Shown here: positions 44,679 to 52,274 of the stretch, one piece after another
Layout of the letters: the number at the start of each line of letters is the position of its first letter
Numbering within the stretch: position 1 is the first letter of the stretch
Assembly (NCBI GenBank): GCA_019112735.1
Contig: DXIS01000017.1
Location: 143,897-207,896, forward strand
From: Candidatus Mediterraneibacter guildfordensis
GTDB lineage: Bacteria > Bacillota > Clostridia > Lachnospirales > Lachnospiraceae
DNA: 64,000 bases
Direction: 5' to 3'
Made by a program: the position numbers and the translations under genes
The notes under the pieces: generated by a model
Seen by the model: the letters and a program-made list of their open reading frames with translations, nothing else
What the model was told of the DNA's origin: nothing
Database searches by the model: none

Positions 44679-45959
44679 ATGGTAAGAGCAGTAGTTGGTG
44701 CGAACTGGGGCGATGAGGGTAAAGGCAAGATCACGGATATGCTTGGAAAAGAGTCCGACATCATCGTACGTTTTCAGGGCGGGGCGAACGCAGGCCACAC
44801 GATTGTGAACGATTACGGCAAATTCGCGCTGCATACACTGCCGTCGGGCGTCTTCTACGGACACACGACGAGCGTGATCGGGAACGGCGTCGCACTTGAC
44901 GTACCGAGGTTATTCGAAGAGATTCAGTCTATTGTGGAGCGGGGAGTCCCGATGCCGAAGATCCTTGTATCCGAGCGGGCGCAGATGGTGATGTCCTACC
45001 ACAAGAATTTCGATGCATATGAGGAGGAGCGTCTTGGCGGCAAGTCATTCGGCTCAACCAAATCAGGTATTGCACCGTTTTATTCTGACAAATATTCCAA
45101 GATCGGCTTCCAGGTAAGCGAGCTTTTTGATGATGATCTTCTGAGAGAAAAAGTTGTCCGCGTTGCGGAGCAGAAGAACGTTCTGCTGGAGCATCTTTAC
45201 CACAAACCGCTGATCGATCCTGACGAATTATATAAAGAGCTTATGAGCTACAAAGAAATGGTAGAGCCGTATGTATGCAACGTATCCCTTTACCTGTACA
45301 ATGCCATTAAAGAAGGGAAGAACATTCTTCTTGAAGGCCAGCTCGGATCACTGAAGGATCCGGACCACGGCATCTACCCGATGGTTACATCTTCATCCAC
45401 ACTGGCGGCTTACGGCGCCATCGGAGCGGGCATCCCGCCGTACGAGATCAAACAGATCATCACGGTCAGCAAGGCATATTCCAGCGCAGTGGGCGCGGGC
45501 GCATTTGTAAGCGAGATCTTCGGAGATGAGGCAGATGAACTGAGAAACCGCGGCGGAGACGGCGGCGAATACGGTGCGACCACCGGACGTCCGAGACGTG
45601 TGGGCTGGTTCGACTGCGTGGCTTCCAAATACGGATGCAGGATGCAGGGAACCACAGACGTTGCCTTCACCGTACTCGATGTGCTCGGCTATCTGGATGA
45701 GATCCCGGTATGCGTGGGCTACGAGATCAACGGCGAAGTGACGACCGATTTCCCGGTTACACATCTTCTTGAGAAGGCCAAACCGGTCCTTAAGAAACTT
45801 CCGGGCTGGAAGACGGATATCCGCGGCATCCGCAAATACGAAGACCTTCCGGAAAACTGCCGGAATTATATCGAATTTATCGAGAGCCAGATCGGCTACC
45901 CGATCACATTGATCAGCAACGGTCCGGGCCGTGATGACATCATTTACCGCAATAAATAA
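44679..45959 (+). CDS. purA: Adenylosuccinate synthase
   Basis: PurA joins aspartate to IMP with GTP, the first committed step to AMP. The 426-residue protein has the P-loop GANWGDEGKGKITD, RFQGGANAGHTIV with the catalytic histidine, GTTDVAFTVLDVL, and the GTP-base motif near the C-terminus (LISNGPGRDDIIYR). AGGAGG precedes the ATG. It is monocistronic with a strong promoter and terminator. purB is not adjacent. Confidence 0.97.
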   Translation: MVRAVVGANWGDEGKGKITDMLGKESDIIVRFQGGANAGHTIVNDYGKFALHTLPSGVFYGHTTSVIGNGVALDVPRLFEEIQSIVERGVPMPKILVSERAQMVMSYHKNFDAYEEERLGGKSFGSTKSGIAPFYSDKYSKIGFQVSELFDDDLLREKVVRVAEQKNVLLEHLYHKPLIDPDELYKELMSYKEMVEPYVCNVSLYLYNAIKEGKNILLEGQLGSLKDPDHGIYPMVTSSSTLAAYGAIGAGIPPYEIKQIITVSKAYSSAVGAGAFVSEIFGDEADELRNRGGDGGEYGATTGRPRRVGWFDCVASKYGCRMQGTTDVAFTVLDVLGYLDEIPVCVGYEINGEVTTDFPVTHLLEKAKPVLKKLPGWKTDIRGIRKYEDLPENCRNYIEFIESQIGYPITLISNGPGRDDIIYRNK

Positions 45960-45971
45960 TATGAGAACCAT

Positions 45972-46019
45972 ACCGCAGTACAGCGTGCAGAAAATGCATC
46001 CGCGTACTGCGGTTTTTTT
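45972..46019 (+). terminator. Terminator of purA
   Basis: ACCGCAGTAC (45972-45981) pairs with GTACTGCGGT (46004-46013), followed by a run of seven T. Confidence 0.92.
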
Positions 46020-46082
46020 CTGTCATATTCCGGCCGTGCGCTTCATATAATATAAAGCTGAGATAAAAGGAGGGAAGAAAAG

Positions 46083-46238
46083 ATGCATCAGATCGACGAA
46101 GAAACGGCGGAAAAAATGATAACGACGGAAGAGTATCTGAAACTTAGACAGGCGGCTCTGAATGAAAAAGCGTGGAACGGAGACCGCACGGAAGAACCGC
46201 CCTATGCCCTGAAACTTGCGGAACTGATCTGCGTCTGA
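46083..46238 (+). CDS. Short 51-residue protein
   Basis: A small open frame starting at the ATG at 46083, ending at the TGA at 46236-46238. It has AAAGGAGGG about 7 bases upstream and a TATAAT at 46046-46051. The peptide is hydrophilic and helical in outlook (MHQIDEETAEKMI, TEEYLKLRQAALNEKAW) with a proline pair near the end. I do not recognise it. Its last base adjoins the last base of the convergent gene at 46239. Confidence 0.6.
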   Translation: MHQIDEETAEKMITTEEYLKLRQAALNEKAWNGDRTEEPPYALKLAELICV

Positions 46239-46490
46239 TCATTCACGGCCGGACCGTCTGTCGTCCGTGCCGTCTGCGGAATTGTCGTCGTCATGACGGC
46301 TGCCCAGCAGGCGGGCGACCAGGATATAGCCGTAGAGCAGAACAGGCACGAGGATCGTGGCTGCGACAGAAGCCCGGAATAATCCGGAAGCCAAAGGTGA
46401 ATCCATCAGTGCGAATACAAGGGTTGCGATATACATGCAGGCAAGGAGCAGGGCGCCTGCCAGGGCCAAAATACGTTTTAATCTGTTCAT
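46239..46490 (-). CDS. Small two-pass membrane protein
   Basis: An unrecognised 83-residue protein starting at 46490, with GGAGAT just upstream; longer in-frame readings lack a ribosome site. Two hydrophobic segments (RILALAGALLLACMYIATLV and VAATILVPVLLYGYILVARL) are followed by a short Asp/Arg-rich tail. It is convergent with the 51-residue frame, end to end. Its - strand promoter may be TTGCCG-17-TATACT around 46535-46563, overlapping the promoter of the next + strand gene. Confidence 0.65.
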   Translation of the reverse strand: MNRLKRILALAGALLLACMYIATLVFALMDSPLASGLFRASVAATILVPVLLYGYILVARLLGSRHDDDNSADGTDDRRSGRE

Positions 46491-46550
46491 TGTAAAATCT
46501 CCATCTAAGATCTGCCGGTTGTAATAGTTCAAGTATAACTGCAAAAACAG

Positions 46551-46579
46551 TTTACGGCAAGCGTGATTTGGTATATAAT
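46551..46579 (+). promoter_or_regulatory. Promoter of the SEC-C protein gene
   Basis: TTTACG (46551-46556) and TATAAT (46574-46579) are 17 bases apart, followed by a 41-base leader. Confidence 0.8.
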
Positions 46580-46620
46580 TATCTGCGGTAAAAGATAATA
46601 AGATAAAGGAGCAATATACA

Positions 46621-47136
46621 ATGAGCGAAAAAAGTTTATTAGAGCAGTGGCGTAAGATCGCCTATGACCAGACTCTTTCAAAAGACCAGCTGCAGAACTT
46701 CTGGGCGAATTATTTCCAGATCGAGAAGGAGATCTATGAGCAGCTGCTGGATGATCCGGATACAGAAGTAAAAGGCACCGTAAAAGAACTGGCTGAAAAA
46801 TACGGACAGAGCGTAATGACCATGACCGGATTCCTCGACGGGATCAACGACAGCCTCGTGACTGCAAATCCCATCGAGACGATGACGGAAGACACAGAGG
46901 TCAGCCTTGCATTTGATAAAGAAAAGCTTTATAAAAACATGGTCGATGCGAAAGCGGACTGGCTGTATGAACTTCCCCAGTGGGAGAAAATCTTTGACGA
47001 GGAGACGAGGAAACGTCTCTACAAAGAGCAGAAAGCTTCCGGTACGATCCGCAAGCCGAAGAAGATCGGAAGGAACGATCCCTGTCCGTGCGGCAGCGGC
47101 AAGAAATATAAGCATTGCTGCGGCAGAAACGCATAG
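46621..47136 (+). CDS. SEC-C metal-binding domain protein
   Basis: A 171-residue soluble protein. The C-terminal [17 protein letters not shown] is a complete SEC-C zinc-binding motif (C-x-C-x8-C-C), first known from SecA tails. The N-terminal 140 residues are helical, with [27 protein letters not shown] and FLDGINDSL; this domain is common in Clostridia but has no established function. AAGGAG precedes the ATG. The YdcF-like gene starts 3 bases after its stop. Confidence 0.88.
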   Translation: MSEKSLLEQWRKIAYDQTLSKDQLQNFWANYFQIEKEIYEQLLDDPDTEVKGTVKELAEKYGQSVMTMTGFLDGINDSLVTANPIETMTEDTEVSLAFDKEKLYKNMVDAKADWLYELPQWEKIFDEETRKRLYKEQKASGTIRKPKKIGRNDPCPCGSGKKYKHCCGRNA

Positions 47137-47139
47137 TAA

Positions 47140-47880
47140 ATGCAGATATATTTTTTAATAACAGGTATATTAAGCATATTGTATTATCTGATACTTGTAT
47201 TTTATTCCAGAAGACTGAGATCCACATTCGCAGTCTTCTGGGTGATCCTGGGCGGCGCACATCTGGTCATCGGATGCGCGCCGCTTCCGGTATACATGTA
47301 TACTGTTCTGGGTGTCCTGTGCACAGCCGGCTGGTGCATCTTCATTATGATCGAAGTCCGGATCATAAAGGCCATGCTGTCCCGGTGCGACAGACATGCG
47401 GATTATATTATCATCCTCGGCGCCCAGGTCCGGGGAAAAAAGATCACAGATTCACTGAAACGCCGCCTGGATAAAGGACTGGAATACCTACAGCGTTTTC
47501 CGGACACAAAAGTGATCGTATCCGGCGGCCGGGGGCCAGGGGAGGACATTTCAGAAGCGGATGCCATGGCCGGCTACCTGACAGAATGCGGGATTCTTCC
47601 GGACCGTGTCATCATAGAAGGAAGATCCACGTCCACACGGGAAAACCTGGCGTACAGCAGCAAGTTCCTGGATCCGGAGCACCAGAGCGTCGGGATCGTG
47701 ACAAATGGTTTCCATATGTACAGGGCCGCGCTGATCGCCAGGCAGGAAGGTTACAGGCACATACATATGATCCCGGCAACATCCAATCCGGTTTTTCAGA
47801 TCAATTATCTGGTGAGGGAGTTTTTTGCCGTATTGTATCTCATGATCAAAATGTATATTCCGGGGAAAAAGCGGGCATAA
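47140..47880 (+). CDS. YdcF family (DUF218) membrane protein
   Basis: A 246-residue protein with three hydrophobic segments in the first 80 residues followed by a DUF218 domain: DYIIILGAQVRGKKITDSLKRRL, VIVSGGRGPGEDISEADAM, ESRSTSTREN-like (EGRSTSTRENL) and VTNGFHMYRAALIARQEG. YdcF-type proteins are of unclear function; relatives such as SanA and ElyC concern the cell envelope. No clear ribosome site, but it lies 3 bases after the SEC-C gene so it may depend on coupling. Confidence 0.87.
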   Translation: MQIYFLITGILSILYYLILVFYSRRLRSTFAVFWVILGGAHLVIGCAPLPVYMYTVLGVLCTAGWCIFIMIEVRIIKAMLSRCDRHADYIIILGAQVRGKKITDSLKRRLDKGLEYLQRFPDTKVIVSGGRGPGEDISEADAMAGYLTECGILPDRVIIEGRSTSTRENLAYSSKFLDPEHQSVGIVTNGFHMYRAALIARQEGYRHIHMIPATSNPVFQINYLVREFFAVLYLMIKMYIPGKKRA

Positions 47881-47915
47881 TGAATCTGAATCTGTAGAAA
47901 GAGGAGGTATTCATT

Positions 47916-48245
47916 ATGCCGGAATTAAAATGTACGGTACAGACCTGTGTACACAACCAGCAGTTCCTCTGCGATCTTGACAAGATCCAGGTGGGCGGCC
48001 AGAATGCGAAAAATCCCCAGGAGACCTGCTGCGACAGCTTTCAGGAGAGAAAAGACGGAAGCTACAGCAATTCCGTAAGTTCCGGGCACGCCGCATCAGA
48101 CTGTTCCACCATTGACTGCAAGGCGACAAACTGCATGTACAATGAGCAGTGCAAATGTCATGCAGGCAAGATCAGTGTGGAAGGTGGCAATGCCAGGACA
48201 TGTGACGGCACAGAATGTGCGACATTCCAGTGCCACTGTGGATAA
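47916..48245 (+). CDS. DUF1540 protein with two Cys-rich repeats
   Basis: A 109-residue protein built of two DUF1540 units: residues 5-42 (CTVQTCVHNQQFLCDLDKIQVGG) and 64-107 (IDCKATNCMYNEQCKCHAGKISVEGG). Each has four to six cysteines, probably a metal site. Function of DUF1540 is unknown; it is common in Clostridia. AGGAGG lies about 7 bases upstream of the ATG. A strong terminator follows. Confidence 0.9.
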   Translation: MPELKCTVQTCVHNQQFLCDLDKIQVGGQNAKNPQETCCDSFQERKDGSYSNSVSSGHAASDCSTIDCKATNCMYNEQCKCHAGKISVEGGNARTCDGTECATFQCHCG

Positions 48246-48285
48246 AGCATCATTTCAGCTGATGTGAAGTTGAAAGAATCATGAA

Positions 48286-48317
48286 AAAAGGCTCCGGCGT
48301 GTCCGCCGGAGCCTTTT
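48286..48317. terminator. Terminator after the DUF1540 gene
   Basis: AAAAGGCTCCGGCG, loop TGTC, CGCCGGAGCCTTTT: a 14-bp perfect stem ending in T. Confidence 0.93.
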
Positions 48318-48322
48318 GACGG

Positions 48323-48384
48323 TTGACGCTTTCTTTACAAAAGAGGTATAATCTTACTATGTCTGATCCGGCTTATAAAGCCGG
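48323..48384 (+). promoter_or_regulatory. Promoter and leader hairpin of metA
   Basis: TTGACG (48323-48328) and TATAAT (48347-48352), spacer 18. A perfect hairpin CCGGCTT-ATA-AAGCCGG lies at 48368-48384, about 10-25 bases after the expected start of transcription. The leader of about 58 bases is too short for a SAM riboswitch or T-box. Confidence 0.75.
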
Positions 48385-48416
48385 AAATATGTATGGAACA
48401 GAAGAGGAGAACAGAT

Positions 48417-49337
48417 ATGCCGATTCGGGTACAGAATGATCTTCCGGTAAAGGAGATACTGGAACAGGAAAATATATTTGTGATGGATGAGTACAGGGCG
48501 GCCCATCAGGATATCCGGCCTCTGAGCATCGGACTTTTGAACCTGATGCCTTTAAAAGAGGATACGGAGCTCCAGATCCTGCGATCCCTGTCCAATACGC
48601 CGATCCAGGTGGATGTGACTTTTGTGCGGATGACGAGCCACGTATCCAAAAATACGTCAACCAGCCACATATACAAGTTTTATGAACCGTTTGAGAGTAT
48701 CCGTGAGAAGAAATTCGACGGATTTATCATCACGGGAGCTCCCGTGGAGCAGATGCCTTTTGAGGAGGTGGACTACTGGGAAGAACTGAAGAAGATCATG
48801 GAATGGACAAAGACGAACGTAACGTCAACCCTTCATCTGTGCTGGGGCGCTCAGGCCGGGATTTATTATCATTACGGGATCAACAAGACAGACCTGCCGA
48901 AGAAGCTGTCCGGTGTGTACCGTCACCGGGTGCGCAACAGAAGGATCCCCCTTGTCCGTGGATTTGACGATATATTCATGGCGCCTCATTCCAGACATAC
49001 GGAAGTGCCCCAGGACCTTCTGGAGGCGGATGAACGGATCACGATCCTTGCGGATTCCCGCCAGGCCGGCGTATTCCTCTGCATGGCGCAGGAAGGACGG
49101 CAGGTATTCGTTATGGGCCATCCGGAATATGACCGCATGACGCTGGATTCTGAATATAAGAGAGATATGGGACGGGGACTCAATCCGCAGATCCCGGAGA
49201 ACTATTACCCGGATGATGACCCGGAGAACAAGCCGGTGCTCACCTGGAGATCCCATGCAAACAACCTGTATACAAACTGGGTGAATTATTACGTATATCA
49301 GGCAACGCCGTACGACCTGTACGGGACGCCGAAATGA
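48417..49337 (+). CDS. metA: Homoserine O-acetyltransferase, MetA family (Glu111 form)
   Basis: MetA activates homoserine for methionine synthesis. The 306-residue protein begins MPIRVQNDLPVKEIL and has the nucleophile Cys142 in LHLCWGAQAG, with His and Glu in GHPEYDR. Residue 111, in TGAPVEQMPFEEV, is Glu. In published MetA work Glu111 marks acetyl-CoA use and Gly111 (E. coli) succinyl-CoA, so acetyltransferase is the better call despite the family's usual succinyl name. The ATG at 48417 follows GAGGAGA; earlier in-frame starts lie before that site. Confidence 0.93.
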   Translation: MPIRVQNDLPVKEILEQENIFVMDEYRAAHQDIRPLSIGLLNLMPLKEDTELQILRSLSNTPIQVDVTFVRMTSHVSKNTSTSHIYKFYEPFESIREKKFDGFIITGAPVEQMPFEEVDYWEELKKIMEWTKTNVTSTLHLCWGAQAGIYYHYGINKTDLPKKLSGVYRHRVRNRRIPLVRGFDDIFMAPHSRHTEVPQDLLEADERITILADSRQAGVFLCMAQEGRQVFVMGHPEYDRMTLDSEYKRDMGRGLNPQIPENYYPDDDPENKPVLTWRSHANNLYTNWVNYYVYQATPYDLYGTPK

Positions 49338-49344
49338 ATCTTTC

Positions 49345-49374
49345 TTGACGGGCAGGACAGCAAACAGATATAAT
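49345..49374 (+). promoter_or_regulatory. Promoter of the peroxiredoxin gene
   Basis: TTGACG (49345-49350) and TATAAT (49369-49374), spacer 18. A small inverted repeat TGAG-ATATA-CTCA (49375-49387) covers the expected start of transcription. Confidence 0.75.
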
Positions 49375-49427
49375 TGAGATATACTCAGATCATACATTTA
49401 TTTGCAAGATGGAAGGAGGAGAGCTGG

Positions 49428-49991
49428 ATGTCACTAATCAACAAAGAAGTCAGTGATTTCAGGGTTCAGGCGTATCAGTCGGAAGAATTCAGGGAAGTGG
49501 CCAGAGAAGACATTCTGGGCGGATGGAGTATTTTCTTTTTCTATCCCGCGGATTTCACCTTTGTTTGTCCGACGGAACTGGAAGATCTGGCAGAGAAATA
49601 CGATGATTTTCAGGCTGAAGGGTGTGAAGTGTACTCCGTATCCTGCGATACGCATTACGTGCATAAGGCATGGCATGACGCTTCCGAACGGATCCGCAAG
49701 ATCAGATATCCGATGCTGGCAGACCCGACGCATGCGCTTGCCAGGGATTTTGATGTGCTGATCGAATCGGACGGTGTGGCGGAGCGCGGTACATTTATCG
49801 TGAATCCGGAAGGAAGGATCGCCGCATACGAAGTGAATGCGGGAAATGTGGGACGAAATGCAGAAGAGCTGCTGCGCAAACTCAGGGCATGCAAATTCGT
49901 CTATGAGCATGATGATGAGGTCTGCCCTGCAAAATGGCAGCCCGGCGCCGAAACGCTCAAGCCAAGCCTTGATCTGGTCGGATTATTATAA
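49428..49991 (+). CDS. ahpC: Peroxiredoxin, AhpC type
   Basis: A typical 2-Cys peroxiredoxin of 187 residues that reduces hydrogen and organic peroxides. The peroxidatic cysteine is in FYPADFTFVCPTEL, the resolving cysteine in DDEVCPAKWQPG. The ATG at 49428 follows GGAGG. AhpC normally takes electrons from AhpF; no full ahpF is beside it, but a protein equal to the AhpF N-terminal domain is encoded 2.3 kb away at 52275, past the dha genes. Confidence 0.94.
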   Translation: MSLINKEVSDFRVQAYQSEEFREVAREDILGGWSIFFFYPADFTFVCPTELEDLAEKYDDFQAEGCEVYSVSCDTHYVHKAWHDASERIRKIRYPMLADPTHALARDFDVLIESDGVAERGTFIVNPEGRIAAYEVNAGNVGRNAEELLRKLRACKFVYEHDDEVCPAKWQPGAETLKPSLDLVGLL

Positions 49992-50000
49992 GATGCTGAA

Positions 50001-50037
50001 AAACGCGTCACGGATATGAATTGCCGTGACGCGTTTT
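50001..50037. terminator. Bidirectional terminator between ahpC and dhaM
   Basis: AAACGCGTCACGG (50001-50013) pairs with CCGTGACGCGTTT (50024-50036). It is flanked by T on both strands and lies between convergent genes. Confidence 0.92.
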
Positions 50038-50071
50038 GTCATGCCGGGACAACGCCGGCAGAGAATATAAA

Positions 50072-50452
50072 TCAGAATTTCTTTACATTTGCCGCGCTTT
50101 CGGCCTCGCGGAACACTTCTTCCAGGGACATGCCGGCGGAAGAGGCGGCAGCGGCTGCTACAGCGCCTTCTACAACAGGGCAGTCAGCCATCCGTATGTC
50201 ATCATAAGAAAGATCTTCGAGTACCATTTCGGTTGTCATGACCGCGCTTCCCATGTCCATCAGGATCAGCACGCCGTCTTCTCCGTGTACGGTTTCTATC
50301 GCGTTGAGGATGCGTTCATAACTTGTACCGAAACTTCCGTCTTCAAGTCCTCCCGCGGCTGCGATCGGGCAGTCGGCTGCGATCAGTTTTACAAGATCCA
50401 CGACACCGGCTGCAAGCTGTGCGCTGTGAGAGACTATAACAATTCCGACCAT
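50072..50452 (-). CDS. dhaM: Dihydroxyacetone kinase phosphotransfer subunit DhaM (EIIA-like only)
   Basis: DhaM relays phosphate from HPr to the ADP held on DhaL. This 126-residue form has only the EIIA-mannose-type domain, with the phospho-histidine His9 in IVIVSHSAQLAAGV and ILMDMGSAVMTTEM; it lacks the HPr and enzyme I-like domains of the E. coli DhaM, so it needs the general HPr (22457) and enzyme I (22745). GGAGGG precedes the ATG. Last gene of dhaKLM. Confidence 0.93.
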   Translation of the reverse strand: MVGIVIVSHSAQLAAGVVDLVKLIAADCPIAAAGGLEDGSFGTSYERILNAIETVHGEDGVLILMDMGSAVMTTEMVLEDLSYDDIRMADCPVVEGAVAAAAASSAGMSLEEVFREAESAANVKKF

Positions 50453-50488
50453 AGGATTCCCTCCTGAATATCAATACTGTGAAATCTG

Positions 50489-51115
50489 TCAACGGGATAC
50501 GCACAGGCGGACCGTATCCAGCATATCGGTGAATGAAGTGGCGCCCGGATCCTGATGCCCGATGCTTCTTTCGCCGAGATAGCTTGCACGGCCTTTTGTG
50601 GCGATGATCGTTTTCGTGTATTCTACACCGGCTTCGGCTGCCTGCGTGCCTTTGAGAAGGATTTCCGCTGTGTCTAGACCTTCCTCCTTCGCCTGGCGCA
50701 TAGCTTCAAGGGCAGGGATCATGGCGTCCAGCATGGTTTTTTCTCCCTGCGTGGATCTGCCGCGCATCTTCACGCCCTCGACCGCTGCATCCAGACAGGC
50801 GAGGAAATCATCAACAGACATATCGGTCTTTCCTGCCATCAGGGCGCCTGCTTTCATAAATGCGGTTCCGTACAGCGGACCGGATGCCCCGCCGACGGTT
50901 GATACAAGAGCCATTCCTGTTGTTTTAAGGATGTTCCCGATATCATCTGTGGCAAGGGAATCCAGTTTTGTCAGTACAGTCTGGAATCCTCTGGCCATAT
51001 TGATGCCGTGGTCGCCGTCTCCGATAACATTGTCAAGTTCTGTCAGAAAATCTTTTTCTTCTTCGATCTTTTTGCCGATCGCACGGATAATATCTGTAAC
51101 TTCCTGGGCTTTCAT
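50489..51115 (-). CDS. dhaL: Dihydroxyacetone kinase ADP-binding subunit DhaL
   Basis: DhaL holds ADP/ATP as a bound cofactor that is rephosphorylated by DhaM and phosphorylates dihydroxyacetone on DhaK. The 208-residue all-helical protein has the magnesium-binding aspartates in NVIGDGDHGINMARG, and GGASGPLYGTAFMKAG and KGRASYLGERSIGHQDPGA. AAAGGAG precedes the ATG. 17 bases after dhaK. Confidence 0.94.
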   Translation of the reverse strand: MKAQEVTDIIRAIGKKIEEEKDFLTELDNVIGDGDHGINMARGFQTVLTKLDSLATDDIGNILKTTGMALVSTVGGASGPLYGTAFMKAGALMAGKTDMSVDDFLACLDAAVEGVKMRGRSTQGEKTMLDAMIPALEAMRQAKEEGLDTAEILLKGTQAAEAGVEYTKTIIATKGRASYLGERSIGHQDPGATSFTDMLDTVRLCVSR

Positions 51116-51132
51116 GCTGATCTGCTCCTTTC

Positions 51133-52122
51133 TTATGCTTTAAATGCCGGTGTATCGGCATGCGCATCCAGCAGTTCTTTCATGCGGTCGTTCAGTCTGA
51201 GCAGAGAGATTGAAAAGCCTTCCATTTCGAGGGAAGTCATATATTCACCGACAAATGTCCGGTAGACTTTGATCCCTTTTTCTGCAAGTACATCAGCGAC
51301 ACGGTTGTTCAGGATAAAAAGTTCCATCAGAGGCGTAGCGCCGGATCCGTTGATCATTACGGCAACCTCGCTGCCGCTGTAATCGATGTCCGCAAGGATC
51401 TTGTCGAGCAGCATATCCACGATCTCATCCGCAGACTTCAGCGTCTCGCGGTGCGTCCCCGGTTCGCCGTGGATGCCGATGCCGACCTCCATCTCATCAT
51501 CGCCCAGTTCAAAACCGGGAACGCCGGCTGCTGGAACCGTGCAGGGACGGATCGCCATTCCCATGGTGCGTACATTTGCGATAACATCTTCAGCGATCTG
51601 CTTGACATCCTCAAGATCCGCGCCTGTTTCAGCCAGGGCTCCGGCGATCTTGTGTACAAATACCGTGCCGGCCACGCCGCGGCGTCCGACAGTGTAAAGA
51701 CTGTTGTCCACAGCCACATCGTCATTTACAACCACCTGATCTACTTTGATGCCTTCCATCTCAGCCATTTCCCGCGCCATCTCAAAGTTCATGACGTCAC
51801 CCGTATAGTTTTTGATGACCATGAGGACGCCTTTGTCGGTGGCGATCGCTTTAATGCCTTCGTAGATCTGATCAGGAGTGGGCGAGGTGAACACAGCGCC
51901 CGCCACGGCTGCATCCAGCATTCCGGTCCCGACATATCCTCCGTGTGCCGGTTCGTGTCCGCTTCCTCCGCCGCTGATCAGTGCGACTTTTCCTTCTTTT
52001 TTATCTGCGCGGACCACTACATTGCCGCAGTCAAGTTTTCTCAGATACTGCGGATATGCTTTTGCCATACCGGTGACCATCTGGTTTTCAACCTGATCGA
52101 TCGCATTGATTAGTTTTTTCAT
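51133..52122 (-). CDS. dhaK: Dihydroxyacetone kinase substrate-binding subunit DhaK
   Basis: DhaK binds dihydroxyacetone covalently through a histidine and yields dihydroxyacetone phosphate. The 329-residue protein has the substrate pocket SGGGSGHEPAHGGYVGTGMLD and the hemiaminal histidine in VGIGIHGEPGTHRET (near residue 217). The ATG at 52122 lies 9 bases after GGAGG; a GTG at 52128 is in frame but only 3 bases away. First gene of the dhaKLM operon, with a promoter at 52168-52196. No DhaR or DhaQ regulator is adjacent. Confidence 0.94.
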   Translation of the reverse strand: MKKLINAIDQVENQMVTGMAKAYPQYLRKLDCGNVVVRADKKEGKVALISGGGSGHEPAHGGYVGTGMLDAAVAGAVFTSPTPDQIYEGIKAIATDKGVLMVIKNYTGDVMNFEMAREMAEMEGIKVDQVVVNDDVAVDNSLYTVGRRGVAGTVFVHKIAGALAETGADLEDVKQIAEDVIANVRTMGMAIRPCTVPAAGVPGFELGDDEMEVGIGIHGEPGTHRETLKSADEIVDMLLDKILADIDYSGSEVAVMINGSGATPLMELFILNNRVADVLAEKGIKVYRTFVGEYMTSLEMEGFSISLLRLNDRMKELLDAHADTPAFKA

Positions 52123-52167
52123 AGTCACATTCCTCCTTCATGGTAAAAGATGTGTTATCCTGTCCTC

Positions 52168-52196
52168 ATAGTACACCAGATTTTTCTGAAAGGCAA
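52168..52196 (-). promoter_or_regulatory. Promoter of dhaKLM
   Basis: On the - strand TTGCCT (52196-52191) and TACTAT (52173-52168) are 17 bases apart. Confidence 0.65.
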
Positions 52197-52211
52197 TTCT
52201 GATTTTTTAAA

Positions 52212-52241
52212 TTGCATTTATTATCGTTTGTAATTTATAAT
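52212..52241 (+). promoter_or_regulatory. Promoter of the AhpF-like gene, with a possible PerR half-site
   Basis: TTGCAT (52212-52217) and TATAAT (52236-52241), spacer 18. The -10 lies in TTATAATGAT, which gives a perfect left half of the PerR consensus TTATAAT-N-ATTATAA, but the right half matches poorly (ATATCAG). PerR control is only a possibility. Confidence 0.6.
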
Positions 52242-52274
52242 GATATCAGAAAACAGCGGAAAGGTGGTCTGGAT

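Noticed and set aside
48353..48416. SAM riboswitch or T-box before metA
   Set aside because: Leader too short and without the conserved T-box or SAM-I sequences; only a small hairpin is present.
52235..52249. PerR operator at the AhpF-like gene
   Set aside because: Only the left half matches the consensus, and that half includes a TATAAT box that any promoter would give. Kept only as a remark in the promoter entry.
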